Position numbers and translations under genes: made by a program. Positions 52,338 to 61,311 of a stretch of 64,000 bases of DNA are shown in pieces. The stretch covers positions 1 to 64,000 of the forward strand of contig JAHPZA010000003.1 of assembly GCA_019058445.1 (NCBI GenBank). The letters run 5' to 3'. Origin of the DNA: Promethearchaeota archaeon (lineage in GTDB: Archaea; Asgardarchaeota; Lokiarchaeia; Sigyniarchaeales; SOKP01). Position 1 is the stretch's first letter, and every line of letters begins with the position of its first letter. The notes below the pieces were generated by a model. It had not been told where the DNA came from. It searched no databases and was given only the letters and a program-made list of their open reading frames with translations.

Positions 52338-54557
52338 ATGACGAAAAAACCAATAGGATGGAATGGTAAGTCTTTAATTGAAATGTTGGAAGAAAGTGAG
52401 AAACTTTTTGAAGAAACAAAGTATTATTATGGATTAGACAGACTTAGCTTAAAGGAACAAGATCCATTTAATTATGAACGTTGTTACGCCAGTTTAAGGG
52501 GTGCGATCGTATCGGCCAGAGAGACCGCATTACATGTTGCAGCCTCGCCAATAGTTAAAGAAATCGGGGAACTCTGTTTTGGATTATACACCCCAGAGGG
52601 AGACTCTATAGTCGTTTCAACCGGAATATTAGTCCATATTCACACCATGAGCGAAGGAGTTAAATTTATGATACGGGAAAACTATGAAGAGGATGTCGGA
52701 ATTAATCCTGGTGATATTTTTTTAAACAATGATCCTGAATGTGGGAATGTCCATACTACAGATGTGCAAACCCTAATCCCCTTATTCTGGGAAGATGAGC
52801 TTATAGGTTGGGCTGGTGGGGTTACCCATCAAATTGATACTGGTGGTATAACCCCGGGTCATGACTTGATTTCGGCCGTTCAACGATTTGACGATGGTGT
52901 CTATTATACTTGTCGCAAAATCGGTTCAAATGATAAGATCTGGAAAGACCACTTAATAAATGCTAGAAGATCCGTAAGAACTCCAATGTATTGGGAGTTA
53001 GACGAAAAATGTAGACTTGCAGGAAATTTGATGATTAGAGACGCGGTTCATGACTTTATTAAACGTGAAGGAATTGATTACTACAAAAAGTTTGTAAGGG
53101 AAGCAATAGAAGAAGGCAGAAGAATTCTCATTGAACGTGTAAAAGAACGCTTGATTCCTGGAAGGTATAGAGCCGCATCTTTTATGGATGTAGCTATGAA
53201 AAATGAGGCGTGGCAACCTATCGCTAAAATTGATAAAATTTCCAACCAACCGTTAGAAATAATTGTTAAAGAGAATGGCGGATTTTCACTTTCTTTTGAG
53301 GGGGCAAGTGGTCCCGGACCGAATTGTATGAATTGTGCGAAAGGTGCAATGGAAGGAGGACAATGGGTTCTTCTGACCCAAATTTTGATTTATGGCGATA
53401 AAGTTAATGATGGAGCATATTTTGCTGTAGAAAAAGAATATCCTCCTGGAACATGGGCCAATCCCGGTGATCCCTATCTTTCATACCAAGCGCCATGGGG
53501 GAACTTGATTCCAGCTTACACGGGAATGATGAAATGCATCTCTTATGGTTTATTTTCCCGGGGATATAGGGAAGAGGTTGTCCCAGGTTACGGATTTACT
53601 GGAGATGCGATTCAAGGTGGAGGGATCTATTCTTCTGGACCCCTTGAAGGTCAAAGGTGGTCTTTATCTACATTTGAGATAAGTGGTCAGGGTCTAGGAG
53701 CAAGTGCCGTAAAAGATGGCCTTGATCACGGATATGCGATGTGGAACCCAGAATCTGACCTTGGAGATGTAGAAACATGGGAATTATTTCAAGGAGGGAT
53801 ACCCTATTTAGCTAGGAAGATGAAACCAAACAATGCAGGGCACGGTAAATATCGCGGAGGCGCCAATTATGCTGGAATTGCAATGATTGCTTATTCCAGA
53901 GGTGTAGAATTTTTTGGAGCTCGAGATGGTTTATGTTTTCATGGAACTGGTGGTATGCACGGAGGTTATCCCAACCCAACAGGATATCGTCTTTATGCTA
54001 AAAATACAAATATGCAAGAACTTATTCAAAATCGAAAAGAATATCCTCTCGGTGACCCCGATCCTAGCAATGGTGAATTTGAGCGATTATTGACAGGAGA
54101 TATAACTAGAAAACCCAATTGCTCAACCTTCCCGATAACTTTAGACGATTATGATGTGGTCCATTATGCACTATCTGGAGGTCCTGGATATGGTGATCCA
54201 TTAGAGAGAAAATTAGAAAGCATTAGAAAAGATCTTAATGATGAAATCTATACGAAAGACTTTGTTTATAATATCTATGGTACAGTCGCCACTTATGATA
54301 AGAATAAAGAAGAATGGACTATAGATGAGAAAGCATCCGAAGAACGTCGAGAATCAATTAAGAGGGAAAGAATGGAAAAATCGATGACTTTTGAAGAGTT
54401 CTGGGAATATGAAAGGAAGAAAATAACTGAAGATAAGCTCTATGAGGCCGTTAAACGCATGTATTCGGAAAGCATTAAATTTTCTACCAAATATTGGGCG
54501 AAAGAGTTCCGGGAATTTTGGAAGCTTCCCGAAGATTTCGAGATGGAGGTGAAGTAA
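52338..54557 (+). CDS. acxB: Acetone carboxylase alpha-type subunit (HyuB family)
   Basis: 739 residues of the HyuB/acetone-carboxylase alpha family. The metal site known from bacterial acetone carboxylase (His150, Asp153, His175, as I recall) is present with the exact spacing: His139 and Asp142 in NVHTTDVQ and His164 in GGVTHQID. Other landmarks are NNDPECGN and the C-terminal YALSGGPGYGDP. It is the carboxylating subunit. GGAGGTG precedes the ATG, and the stop abuts the gamma-subunit start, so translation is coupled. Confidence 0.91.
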   Translation: MTKKPIGWNGKSLIEMLEESEKLFEETKYYYGLDRLSLKEQDPFNYERCYASLRGAIVSARETALHVAASPIVKEIGELCFGLYTPEGDSIVVSTGILVHIHTMSEGVKFMIRENYEEDVGINPGDIFLNNDPECGNVHTTDVQTLIPLFWEDELIGWAGGVTHQIDTGGITPGHDLISAVQRFDDGVYYTCRKIGSNDKIWKDHLINARRSVRTPMYWELDEKCRLAGNLMIRDAVHDFIKREGIDYYKKFVREAIEEGRRILIERVKERLIPGRYRAASFMDVAMKNEAWQPIAKIDKISNQPLEIIVKENGGFSLSFEGASGPGPNCMNCAKGAMEGGQWVLLTQILIYGDKVNDGAYFAVEKEYPPGTWANPGDPYLSYQAPWGNLIPAYTGMMKCISYGLFSRGYREEVVPGYGFTGDAIQGGGIYSSGPLEGQRWSLSTFEISGQGLGASAVKDGLDHGYAMWNPESDLGDVETWELFQGGIPYLARKMKPNNAGHGKYRGGANYAGIAMIAYSRGVEFFGARDGLCFHGTGGMHGGYPNPTGYRLYAKNTNMQELIQNRKEYPLGDPDPSNGEFERLLTGDITRKPNCSTFPITLDDYDVVHYALSGGPGYGDPLERKLESIRKDLNDEIYTKDFVYNIYGTVATYDKNKEEWTIDEKASEERRESIKRERMEKSMTFEEFWEYERKKITEDKLYEAVKRMYSESIKFSTKYWAKEFREFWKLPEDFEMEVK

Positions 54558-55055
54558 ATGGTTCAACATGATAAAAAAACATTAGAAAGAATGATAGACG
54601 GGGATTTACCTTGGGATGAGTTAAAGCCAATCATTAGTGGAAGAAAGGATCCTAACAGGTTTGATATTATTCTGGAAATTTTGCAGGAACGGGTTTCATG
54701 GAATGAAAAAATACTTCTGCCTCTTCATGAACATTTATATGTGGTATCAAAAGAAGGTCAAAGAATTGTTAAATGCGATTGCGGATATGAGTTTGGAGAT
54801 TATCGAGAAAACTGGAAACATAAATGTCGAGTTAGGGTAAGAGATACTGAAGAATCTATTGGAGAATTGTATCCGAAATATATGGGGAGCGATCCCGACT
54901 GGGAAGAACTTAGAGAATATATTTGTCCGGGATGTCTTTCGTTGTTAGATGTTGAGGCAGTTCCACCGGGATATCCCACCATTTTTAATTTTCTGCCTGA
55001 TATTGATGCATTCTATGAGAAATGGTTAGGAAGGAAAGCACCTGATAAAAAATAA
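54558..55055 (+). CDS. acxC: Acetone carboxylase gamma subunit
   Basis: 165 residues, the usual length (about 168). CDCGYEFGDYRENWKHKC and the late EYICPGCLSLLDVEAVPPGYPTIFNFLPDIDAFYEKWLG match the acetone-carboxylase gamma family, which carries a zinc site made of four Cys. The ATG directly follows the stop of the alpha-subunit gene, with GGAGGTG upstream. The presence of this subunit is the strongest sign that the operon encodes an acetone- or acetophenone-type carboxylase, giving acetoacetate or a related 3-keto acid. Confidence 0.93.
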   Translation: MVQHDKKTLERMIDGDLPWDELKPIISGRKDPNRFDIILEILQERVSWNEKILLPLHEHLYVVSKEGQRIVKCDCGYEFGDYRENWKHKCRVRVRDTEESIGELYPKYMGSDPDWEELREYICPGCLSLLDVEAVPPGYPTIFNFLPDIDAFYEKWLGRKAPDKK

Positions 55056-55079
55056 CGTGAATAGAGTTTTCTTTTATTA

Positions 55080-55095
55080 TCTTTTTTTTTTATTT
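55080..55095 (+). terminator. Poly-T terminator of the carboxylase operon
   Basis: A run of about ten T residues begins some 25 bases after the stop codon of the gamma subunit. Confidence 0.5.
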
Positions 55096-55173
55096 AGTAT
55101 TTTAATTAAAATTACTTAATTGGTTTTAGATTGATGAATTTTAAAAAATTCGTTAATATTAACTATTTTATTA

Positions 55174-56433
55174 TTATTTGACCACCCACAATTCTCTAGG
55201 AAAATCTTTTGTTAAAATCTCATTACCTCCTTTTTTTACTAAGATAATATCCTCTGGCATCCCACCGCAATTCTTCATTCTGAAATCCCATGCACCGACT
55301 TCAACACAAAAACACATATTTTCTTTAACAATTGTAGGTTCACCTTCTATAATCCATGGAGGTTCATGGTTCGAAAAACCCATTCCATGTCCTACAAAAT
55401 TAATGATATGTTCTTGTTTGGGATCCTTAGCTTTTAACACATCCAAAGAAGTCTGATATGCTTCTCCAACTGTAGTACCTGGTTTAAGGGCATCGATGGT
55501 CGACTGTTCAGCTTCATAGGCTAAATCATTCAGTTTAAGCAACTTTTTTGATGGTTCTCCTACATAAAAATTACGCTGAAAATCCATTTGATATCCTTTA
55601 TAGGATGGTCCACAGTCACTTAGCCCCATATCTCCTTCCTTGATAATTCTATCCATTGCTCCCGAAATCCATCTAAAAACACCACCTTCTTCATTAGAAT
55701 TGCTACTCCATAATAACCAAGTTGATTGATTTGGAGTCTCAAGTAAATCTAAATCAGCACAAGCCTTCCAAAACGCTCTATGAACATCAAGTTCATTTAC
55801 TCCAGGCATAATTTCCTCAAAGGCTCTCATTGTAGCCTTACATGCGCGTTTACATCCTTCTCTTATAATTTCAATCTCATAATCAGTTTTTACACTTCTT
55901 TGCTCCCATAGAACTGGGTCCGCGGCAACGATTTGAGCGTCTGGAAATCTTTTTGGCAGAAGATCGTATTCCTCGAATGATAGATACGTATCTATATCTG
56001 GGCCTTTTTCAATACCCAGAGTTCCCTTGTATAATTCAAGCTCTATGAGAGTATTAGTTAACAAATCCCAGAAATCATCGGCAGGTCTCTGATCCATTAT
56101 AACCTCACCTAAAACCTTCCCTAAACTTGTCTCAATCCAAAATCTCTTGTCTTTAATGTGAGTAGTAAGATCTGTTTGCCAAAAGAATGCGCCATGAGCA
56201 ACTAAGACAGGTTCGAGATCCCTAGAGATAATCATACATGATCGCCAGACCCAGTTATGCATTTGAGCAACGTCAGTCCAGCCTCCGTAATATCTCCAAT
56301 TAATAGGCGAAAATAATATCATCGCATCCATATTATGCTTTTCCAAAAGCTCTCGAGCTGTGTTTGTCCTCTTTTTATATTCAGAATAGGGAATAGTCTC
56401 CCATTTTTTCTTAGGTTCAGACATTAAAATCAC
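55174..56433 (-). CDS. M24-family metallopeptidase (Xaa-Pro peptidase/creatinase-like)
   Basis: 419 residues with an N-terminal creatinase-like domain (MDAMILFSPINWRYYGGWTD) and a pita-bread domain. The five metal ligands are visible: Asp in LSDCGPSYKGYQMDF (two Asp), His in FVGHGMGFSNHEPP, Glu in CFCVEVGAWDF and Glu in MPEDIILV. It cleaves Xaa-Pro bonds or acts on small amidic substrates. It is convergent with the carboxylase operon; a functional link is unclear. Confidence 0.9.
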   Translation of the reverse strand: MILMSEPKKKWETIPYSEYKKRTNTARELLEKHNMDAMILFSPINWRYYGGWTDVAQMHNWVWRSCMIISRDLEPVLVAHGAFFWQTDLTTHIKDKRFWIETSLGKVLGEVIMDQRPADDFWDLLTNTLIELELYKGTLGIEKGPDIDTYLSFEEYDLLPKRFPDAQIVAADPVLWEQRSVKTDYEIEIIREGCKRACKATMRAFEEIMPGVNELDVHRAFWKACADLDLLETPNQSTWLLWSSNSNEEGGVFRWISGAMDRIIKEGDMGLSDCGPSYKGYQMDFQRNFYVGEPSKKLLKLNDLAYEAEQSTIDALKPGTTVGEAYQTSLDVLKAKDPKQEHIINFVGHGMGFSNHEPPWIIEGEPTIVKENMCFCVEVGAWDFRMKNCGGMPEDIILVKKGGNEILTKDFPRELWVVK

Positions 56434-56623
56434 TTATTTAGATTATATATCTCAAATTAATTTAATTTGGTTTTCTAATTCTTATTATTTTATATTCCTA
56501 TATAAAATTTTTAATTTTAGTAAACCAAAACTAAATTAAAATCTAAATTGCAAAAAGATGTGAAAACCACAATTAATTTTTCATCGGAAAGTTAGTTAAT
56601 TTTAATGAGAACCGATAAAATAA

Positions 56624-57532
56624 TTATTTGCCTTTTTCTGCTTTTTCTTTTTTTTTTTTCTTCTTTCGCAATTTATTCTTCTTTTGCTGCTCTATAATTA
56701 CATTACTAATAAACTGGGTTGTTGAATATGCAGATTCTGCTTCTCCAAGCATTACATCTTTTAAGTCTTCTTCAAGTTCTTCTGCTTCCTTTGCTGAAAA
56801 TGCCATTTCCGACATCACATAGTCTTTAGCGCTCGTTTTATGCCGTTTAGTCCGAAGCTCTGCGCGCTGTAAATAGTAGTGGCTTGTCATATGTAATACG
56901 ATGCCCTCGGCGTATTCAAATAAAATTACAATAGGTGCTTCTCCATATTTTTTCTCCATCTCTCTACTTCTCACTAGCACCTTCACTTTTTTCTTATCCA
57001 AAATCTGTATAGGATAAGAAGACCCTTCCAACCACCAAATAGGGTCAGATTCTCCTTCAAATAACCCCTCTAGAAATTTGTTATCTTTACTGACGACTTC
57101 TACTCGAACGCAATCATCTCCCGTAGGTCTCTGATTATATTTAACTAATTCTGGAAATATTTTCTCTAATACAAAAAAAAGTGCCCAGTCAGTGGTAAAT
57201 AAAAAACCTCCATTCTCTACATATGTCTTTATTTTCCTTAAACTCTGCGGTGATATATCACTTCCCGGGCAGTTTACAATTAGCATTTGGTCAGGATCCA
57301 ATTCAATTTGATCTAATTCATAAGCATTTATAAGAACATACGGAACATTAATTAAATCTAGTACTAATTCTATTTTATCATACGATCCAGCAATAATTAT
57401 AATAGAGCTATCTTTCACTTTCTTTAAGATATCTAGGTCTTTTGGGCGTTCTTTTTCCATTCTTTTTTGCATAATTTTAGAGGACGCTTGATAGGCCTTT
57501 TTCATTTTTTCATAGTCAGTCATTTTTAACAC
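56624..57532 (-). CDS. Unknown protein, GATase1/ThuA-like fold with Lys-rich tail
   Basis: 302 residues. The middle part (about 45-225) has the alternating strands of a class-I glutamine-amidotransferase-like fold (SSIIIIAGSYDKIELV, QMLIVNCPGSDISPQSLRKI, VENGGFLFTTDWALFFV, GIVLHMTSHYYLQ), as in ThuA and related families that lack amidotransferase activity. The N-terminus is a charged helix, and the C-terminus is a long acidic helix followed by a run of about 20 mostly Lys/Glu residues (RKKKKKKEKAEKGK). The function is unknown. The fold assignment is from pattern only. Confidence 0.72.
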   Translation of the reverse strand: MLKMTDYEKMKKAYQASSKIMQKRMEKERPKDLDILKKVKDSSIIIIAGSYDKIELVLDLINVPYVLINAYELDQIELDPDQMLIVNCPGSDISPQSLRKIKTYVENGGFLFTTDWALFFVLEKIFPELVKYNQRPTGDDCVRVEVVSKDNKFLEGLFEGESDPIWWLEGSSYPIQILDKKKVKVLVRSREMEKKYGEAPIVILFEYAEGIVLHMTSHYYLQRAELRTKRHKTSAKDYVMSEMAFSAKEAEELEEDLKDVMLGEAESAYSTTQFISNVIIEQQKKNKLRKKKKKKEKAEKGK

Positions 57533-57734
57533 TTTATCTTATATTTTTAGAATATAGAGAAAATTAGCTCTTATATATGAATCTAGTCCAATATTTAAAA
57601 AAAAAAGTTTTTTTAATTAATAGGATTATAATTTCTTTTTTATTTTTACTTTATTTTCCTTATCAATCTAATCTAAAAAAATTCAATACAATTTTAGATA
57701 TACGAGAATAAAATATAAATAAAAAAGAGAAAAA

Positions 57735-58457
57735 TTATTCTGAACTTTCTTTTTCTTTTATAAGAAATTTAGCTATCTTATCTGGCATAAGCCAACCAAT
57801 ATAACTACAAATATTTGCGAATAAATATAATAGTGTTATACCTGTAGCAGGTATAATAATGCTCACGAATGTAGTAAAAACAAAAACCGTCGCCGATAGA
57901 AATATAAATTTTCCTTTCCAACGAATTCTTGGATCACTAGATTTAAGACTGGTATCTAAAAAAAGTATTGCTGTACTTATATAAACTATAAGCGAAAAGA
58001 GCGAAAACATAACTATGTAAAGATAAAACTCAGCAAAAATTGTTCCCGTTTTACGGCCCAAACTTCCGGGATCAGTAAGTAAGAAATACAAAAAGATAAT
58101 TACATATATACTACAAATTATTCCAAATATCAGCATTATTTTTTTAAAAGATTTCGGATATATAAGAAGAGATATTGAATATACCCATAGTATCATTGAT
58201 AACGGTGTAAATAAATGAAATGCTAAAAGAAATGTTAGATTGGGCTCATAATTCAAAAAGATAACAGTTAGAAATGCAATAATAATTGCCCACCAGATGG
58301 CAGCAGTAAAAACCATACTTAATCCAACAGTCAATAATTCTTTGCGTTTGTATGCTATGTATTTGGAGGCAATTTTTAATCCTATAACGGTTGAAATGGT
58401 TACGTTTATTATTGTATATATCGTATATACAAATTCTGTTGAGCTAATTGTTGCCAT
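57735..58457 (-). CDS. Seven-TM membrane protein, paralog of 5466-6191
   Basis: 240 residues with seven hydrophobic helices. Conserved landmarks with the paralog at 5466 are KSSDPRIRWKGKF before TM6 and ICSYIGWLMPDKIAKF at the end. It has no soluble output domain and the function is unknown. It lies beside the HxlR regulator and the GATase1-like gene, all on the minus strand but spaced by about 200 bases. Confidence 0.75.
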   Translation of the reverse strand: MATISSTEFVYTIYTIINVTISTVIGLKIASKYIAYKRKELLTVGLSMVFTAAIWWAIIIAFLTVIFLNYEPNLTFLLAFHLFTPLSMILWVYSISLLIYPKSFKKIMLIFGIICSIYVIIFLYFLLTDPGSLGRKTGTIFAEFYLYIVMFSLFSLIVYISTAILFLDTSLKSSDPRIRWKGKFIFLSATVFVFTTFVSIIIPATGITLLYLFANICSYIGWLMPDKIAKFLIKEKESSE

Positions 58458-58645
58458 TATTATTCACTTTTTAGACTTTTAGAAAATTGTAATTATAATG
58501 AAAATATAAAAATATATAAATTTATTAAATATTTTATAAAAACTTTTATTTGAATTTTTTATAAGGAACATCAATCTTGAGCTATATGTGGCTGATTATT
58601 ATAAATACTACTCAATACATATTTTAGAAAAAAATAGGTTAATAC

Positions 58646-59170
58646 TTATTTGGTTTGTTTAGGTTCATCAGGTTCTTGAGTAATATATTCGCGAGCAGAG
58701 GATTCTATTTTTTGGAACTTAGGAAATCTTTTTTTCCTTAAGATTTTTGGTAAGGTACAATAGAATATAAAAGGGTAAAAAAGGGATAGCGCTTCTTTAC
58801 CAAAGTCCGTTAGCTCATATTGTACTCTTATAGGGCTTTCAGTTTTTACTGTTCTTTTAACGATTTTCTTTTGTTCAAGAAATCTTAATCTATCTGTCAA
58901 GGTTCTTGAATTGATTCCAGGCAACACTTCGTTTAGAAGTTCATTGAAACTGCATTTCTTTAGCATCATTATAGAATAAAATATTTCAAGCGTCCATCGT
59001 CCTTGAATAATTTTAAAAGTTTCCCTATATAAGTTAGCTTTCTTCCTGATTTGTTCAGCATTGTATACATATGTTTTTTGATCTCGCTTAAATCCTTTTA
59101 ACACACTGGATTGAATCGAAGGGATTAGATTTATGAGTTCTTTGTAATTACTAAGAGAGTTTTTTGCCAT
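58646..59170 (-). CDS. HxlR-family transcriptional regulator
   Basis: 174 residues. The winged helix (about 55-140) reads IIQGRWTLEIFYSIMMLKKCSFNELLNEVLPGINSRTLTDRLRFLEQKKIVKRT and VQYELTDFGKEALSLF, the HxlR pattern. It has an N-terminal extension of about 50 residues and a short basic tail. The usual Cys near the N-terminus is not visible. It stands divergent from the DUF362 gene at 59333, which it may control across a 160-base gap. Confidence 0.88.
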   Translation of the reverse strand: MAKNSLSNYKELINLIPSIQSSVLKGFKRDQKTYVYNAEQIRKKANLYRETFKIIQGRWTLEIFYSIMMLKKCSFNELLNEVLPGINSRTLTDRLRFLEQKKIVKRTVKTESPIRVQYELTDFGKEALSLFYPFIFYCTLPKILRKKRFPKFQKIESSAREYITQEPDEPKQTK

Positions 59171-59332
59171 TTTATCTGACCTCAGTTAGTGTAAAAAATT
59201 TCGCTTAATGAGATAATTCTTTCTTTTTACTTTAAATATTGAGAATTGTTTCTATTATTTAAAGGTAAATGTAAAAAATACATCTACTGAAATAAATACA
59301 TTAAAATTAAATTTAGGTTTTATTAAAAAGAA

Positions 59333-60541
59333 ATGTCAAATAATAACAAATCTTTAGTTTACTGGGCATCACCTTATGAAATTCCAGATGCTTTTTTGCA
59401 TGCTACGAAAAATATGGTCACTAATAATTTAATACAAACAAGAATTATTGCTGATAAGATTTTAGATCATATTAATGAAGGAGAAAAAGTGGGGGTTAAG
59501 GTTCACGTTGGTGAAGCCTATAACACTCGATATTTACGCGCTGACTATGTGCGTGAGGTTGTAGATGTTATTAAATCAAAAGGAGGGATCCCTACTCTTA
59601 TTGAGACTCAAGGACTTGGAATGACCCATAACATCGTTGACATCCCAAATATCTGCACGTTCAGTTTAAGATGTCGAAACACTATTGAACATCAAAAAAT
59701 CGCCAATCTTCACGGATATTCTGAATTAGTAATCGGAGCTCCTTTAAAATTTATTGATGAAGGGAGAGAAAATAATGGCAGAATTATTGAAATTGGTGGA
59801 ATTCAACTCAAAAAAGTATCTGTTGCTTCTAGAATTTATGATTATGACAAACTCGTAGTCATTTCACACTTTAAAGGTCATGGATTTGGAGGTTTTGGAG
59901 GTGCATTAAAAAATTTGGGAATCGGTTGCGTAACCGACAGAAATAAATTTCTCGCTCACTTTAATGGTCCTTTAAGCGTCTCAAAGAAATGTAATTTTTC
60001 CAAATGCAATAAGGAGTGTATTGATGTTTGCCCTGTAAATGCGATTGATATTGAAAATGGATCTGCAGTGATTGATCCAAATAAATGCATTGATTGTTTC
60101 GATTGTAGAAGTGTGTGTCCCGTAAGAAACGCTATTAAATTCCCGGGATTTAATGATTTCAGTACATTTAACGAAATTTTGATAGACAATGCTACAGGCG
60201 TGATCAAGTCCTTTGGTCCTGAAAATATTCGTTATTTTAATTTTGCGCTTGATATCCCCTCTATATGTGATTGCCTTGTAAACGCAGGTATGCCTATAAT
60301 TCCTGATCTCGGAATCTTTGGTTCAGCTGACCCTCTTTCGATAGATAAAGCTTGTATAGACGCTGAAACAAAAGCCCCCGGACTTCCAATTTTAAATGCT
60401 AAAGGAGAATGGTTACCTCCTGTAGAAGCTGGAATTGAAAAGTTCAAAGCAGTGAATCAAAGTATGGATCCATCTTGGCAAATTAATGCTGCGCTAAAAA
60501 ATAAACTAGGAAATATAAATTATAAGTTAATAAAAATATAA
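59333..60541 (+). CDS. DUF362 ferredoxin-domain protein
   Basis: 402 residues. The N-terminal DUF362 part holds VGVKVHVGEAYNTRYLRADYVREVVD, GGIPTLIETQG and VVISHFKGHGFGGFGGALKNLGIGC. A ferredoxin-like region near residues 220-270 has CNFSKCNKECIDVCP and CIDCFDCRSVCP, which should bind two [4Fe-4S] clusters. Proteins of this type are frequent in anaerobic archaea; their role is unknown and may involve electron transfer or cofactor assembly. Confidence 0.9.
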   Translation: MSNNNKSLVYWASPYEIPDAFLHATKNMVTNNLIQTRIIADKILDHINEGEKVGVKVHVGEAYNTRYLRADYVREVVDVIKSKGGIPTLIETQGLGMTHNIVDIPNICTFSLRCRNTIEHQKIANLHGYSELVIGAPLKFIDEGRENNGRIIEIGGIQLKKVSVASRIYDYDKLVVISHFKGHGFGGFGGALKNLGIGCVTDRNKFLAHFNGPLSVSKKCNFSKCNKECIDVCPVNAIDIENGSAVIDPNKCIDCFDCRSVCPVRNAIKFPGFNDFSTFNEILIDNATGVIKSFGPENIRYFNFALDIPSICDCLVNAGMPIIPDLGIFGSADPLSIDKACIDAETKAPGLPILNAKGEWLPPVEAGIEKFKAVNQSMDPSWQINAALKNKLGNINYKLIKI

Positions 60542-60550
60542 TTAGAATCC

Positions 60551-61129
60551 TCATAAAAGCTTATCATATGCTAATTGATGATCCTCTAATATCTTTTCAG
60601 TTATTTTTTTAAAACTCTGGAGAATATTTACATTGTTTTTAGCAGATGTTCTTATAAAATCTTTCTCATTATGTCGATTCATGAATTGTTTAATGACCAA
60701 GTCATCCACTCTACTATGTTTATCCAGTTTTTTAACAAGATCTTCTTTTGTGCCAAGTATTATTTTCGGACAGTTTATTACTTTCTCATCAGTTAGTCTT
60801 TCATACCACCAGTCTAAGCTCAAAAGACTCTGCATATTAGTGAGATCAAAAGTCATAAATATCCCATTTGCGCCATTAATGTAGTATGTAAATAACCGTT
60901 TAAATTGCTCTTGTCCTCCGAAATCCCAAACTGACAACCTTATAAAGGATTTTTTCTTTTCAATCAATACGGGTAATTCATATGTATAGAAATCAATTCC
61001 AATCGTTAGTTTAGTGTTCGCATCAAAAGTGTCATAGCATAATCTTCTTGCGATGCATGTCTTCCCGACTGCACCAGCACCTAATAAACATATCTTGAAA
61101 ATATATGCAGGTTGTGGTTTTTCTGGCAT
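60551..61129 (-). CDS. Ras-like small GTPase 2
   Basis: 192 residues, closely related to the protein at 48421-49026. G1 is GAGAVGKTC, switch I LTIGIDF, G3 DFGGQEQF, G4 GTKED and G5 RTSAK. Like its paralog it lacks the canonical Asn in G4 and a C-terminal lipidation Cys. The stop is 9 bases from the end of the DUF362 gene (convergent). It stands alone, away from the coiled-coil genes. Confidence 0.92.
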   Translation of the reverse strand: MPEKPQPAYIFKICLLGAGAVGKTCIARRLCYDTFDANTKLTIGIDFYTYELPVLIEKKKSFIRLSVWDFGGQEQFKRLFTYYINGANGIFMTFDLTNMQSLLSLDWWYERLTDEKVINCPKIILGTKEDLVKKLDKHSRVDDLVIKQFMNRHNEKDFIRTSAKNNVNILQSFKKITEKILEDHQLAYDKLL

Positions 61130-61311
61130 TATTTTTACCGATTATAATAAATTAATTTGTTTTAGAAGAATAAAATCTTTAATTGGTCTTAATTAATTTA
61201 TTAAATTTCCAATTATATAGAATTAAAAAAATTCCCTTCTTTAAATTTAAGTTTTTTTATATTATTATAAATTTTAAAAAAGAAAAATTTTTTGAAATAT
61301 GCTAAATTCGT

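Noticed and set aside
50178..54557. Reading the two large genes as hydantoinase A/B or oxoprolinase
   Set aside because: The third gene is an acetone-carboxylase gamma subunit, and the alpha subunit has the metal triad with carboxylase spacing.
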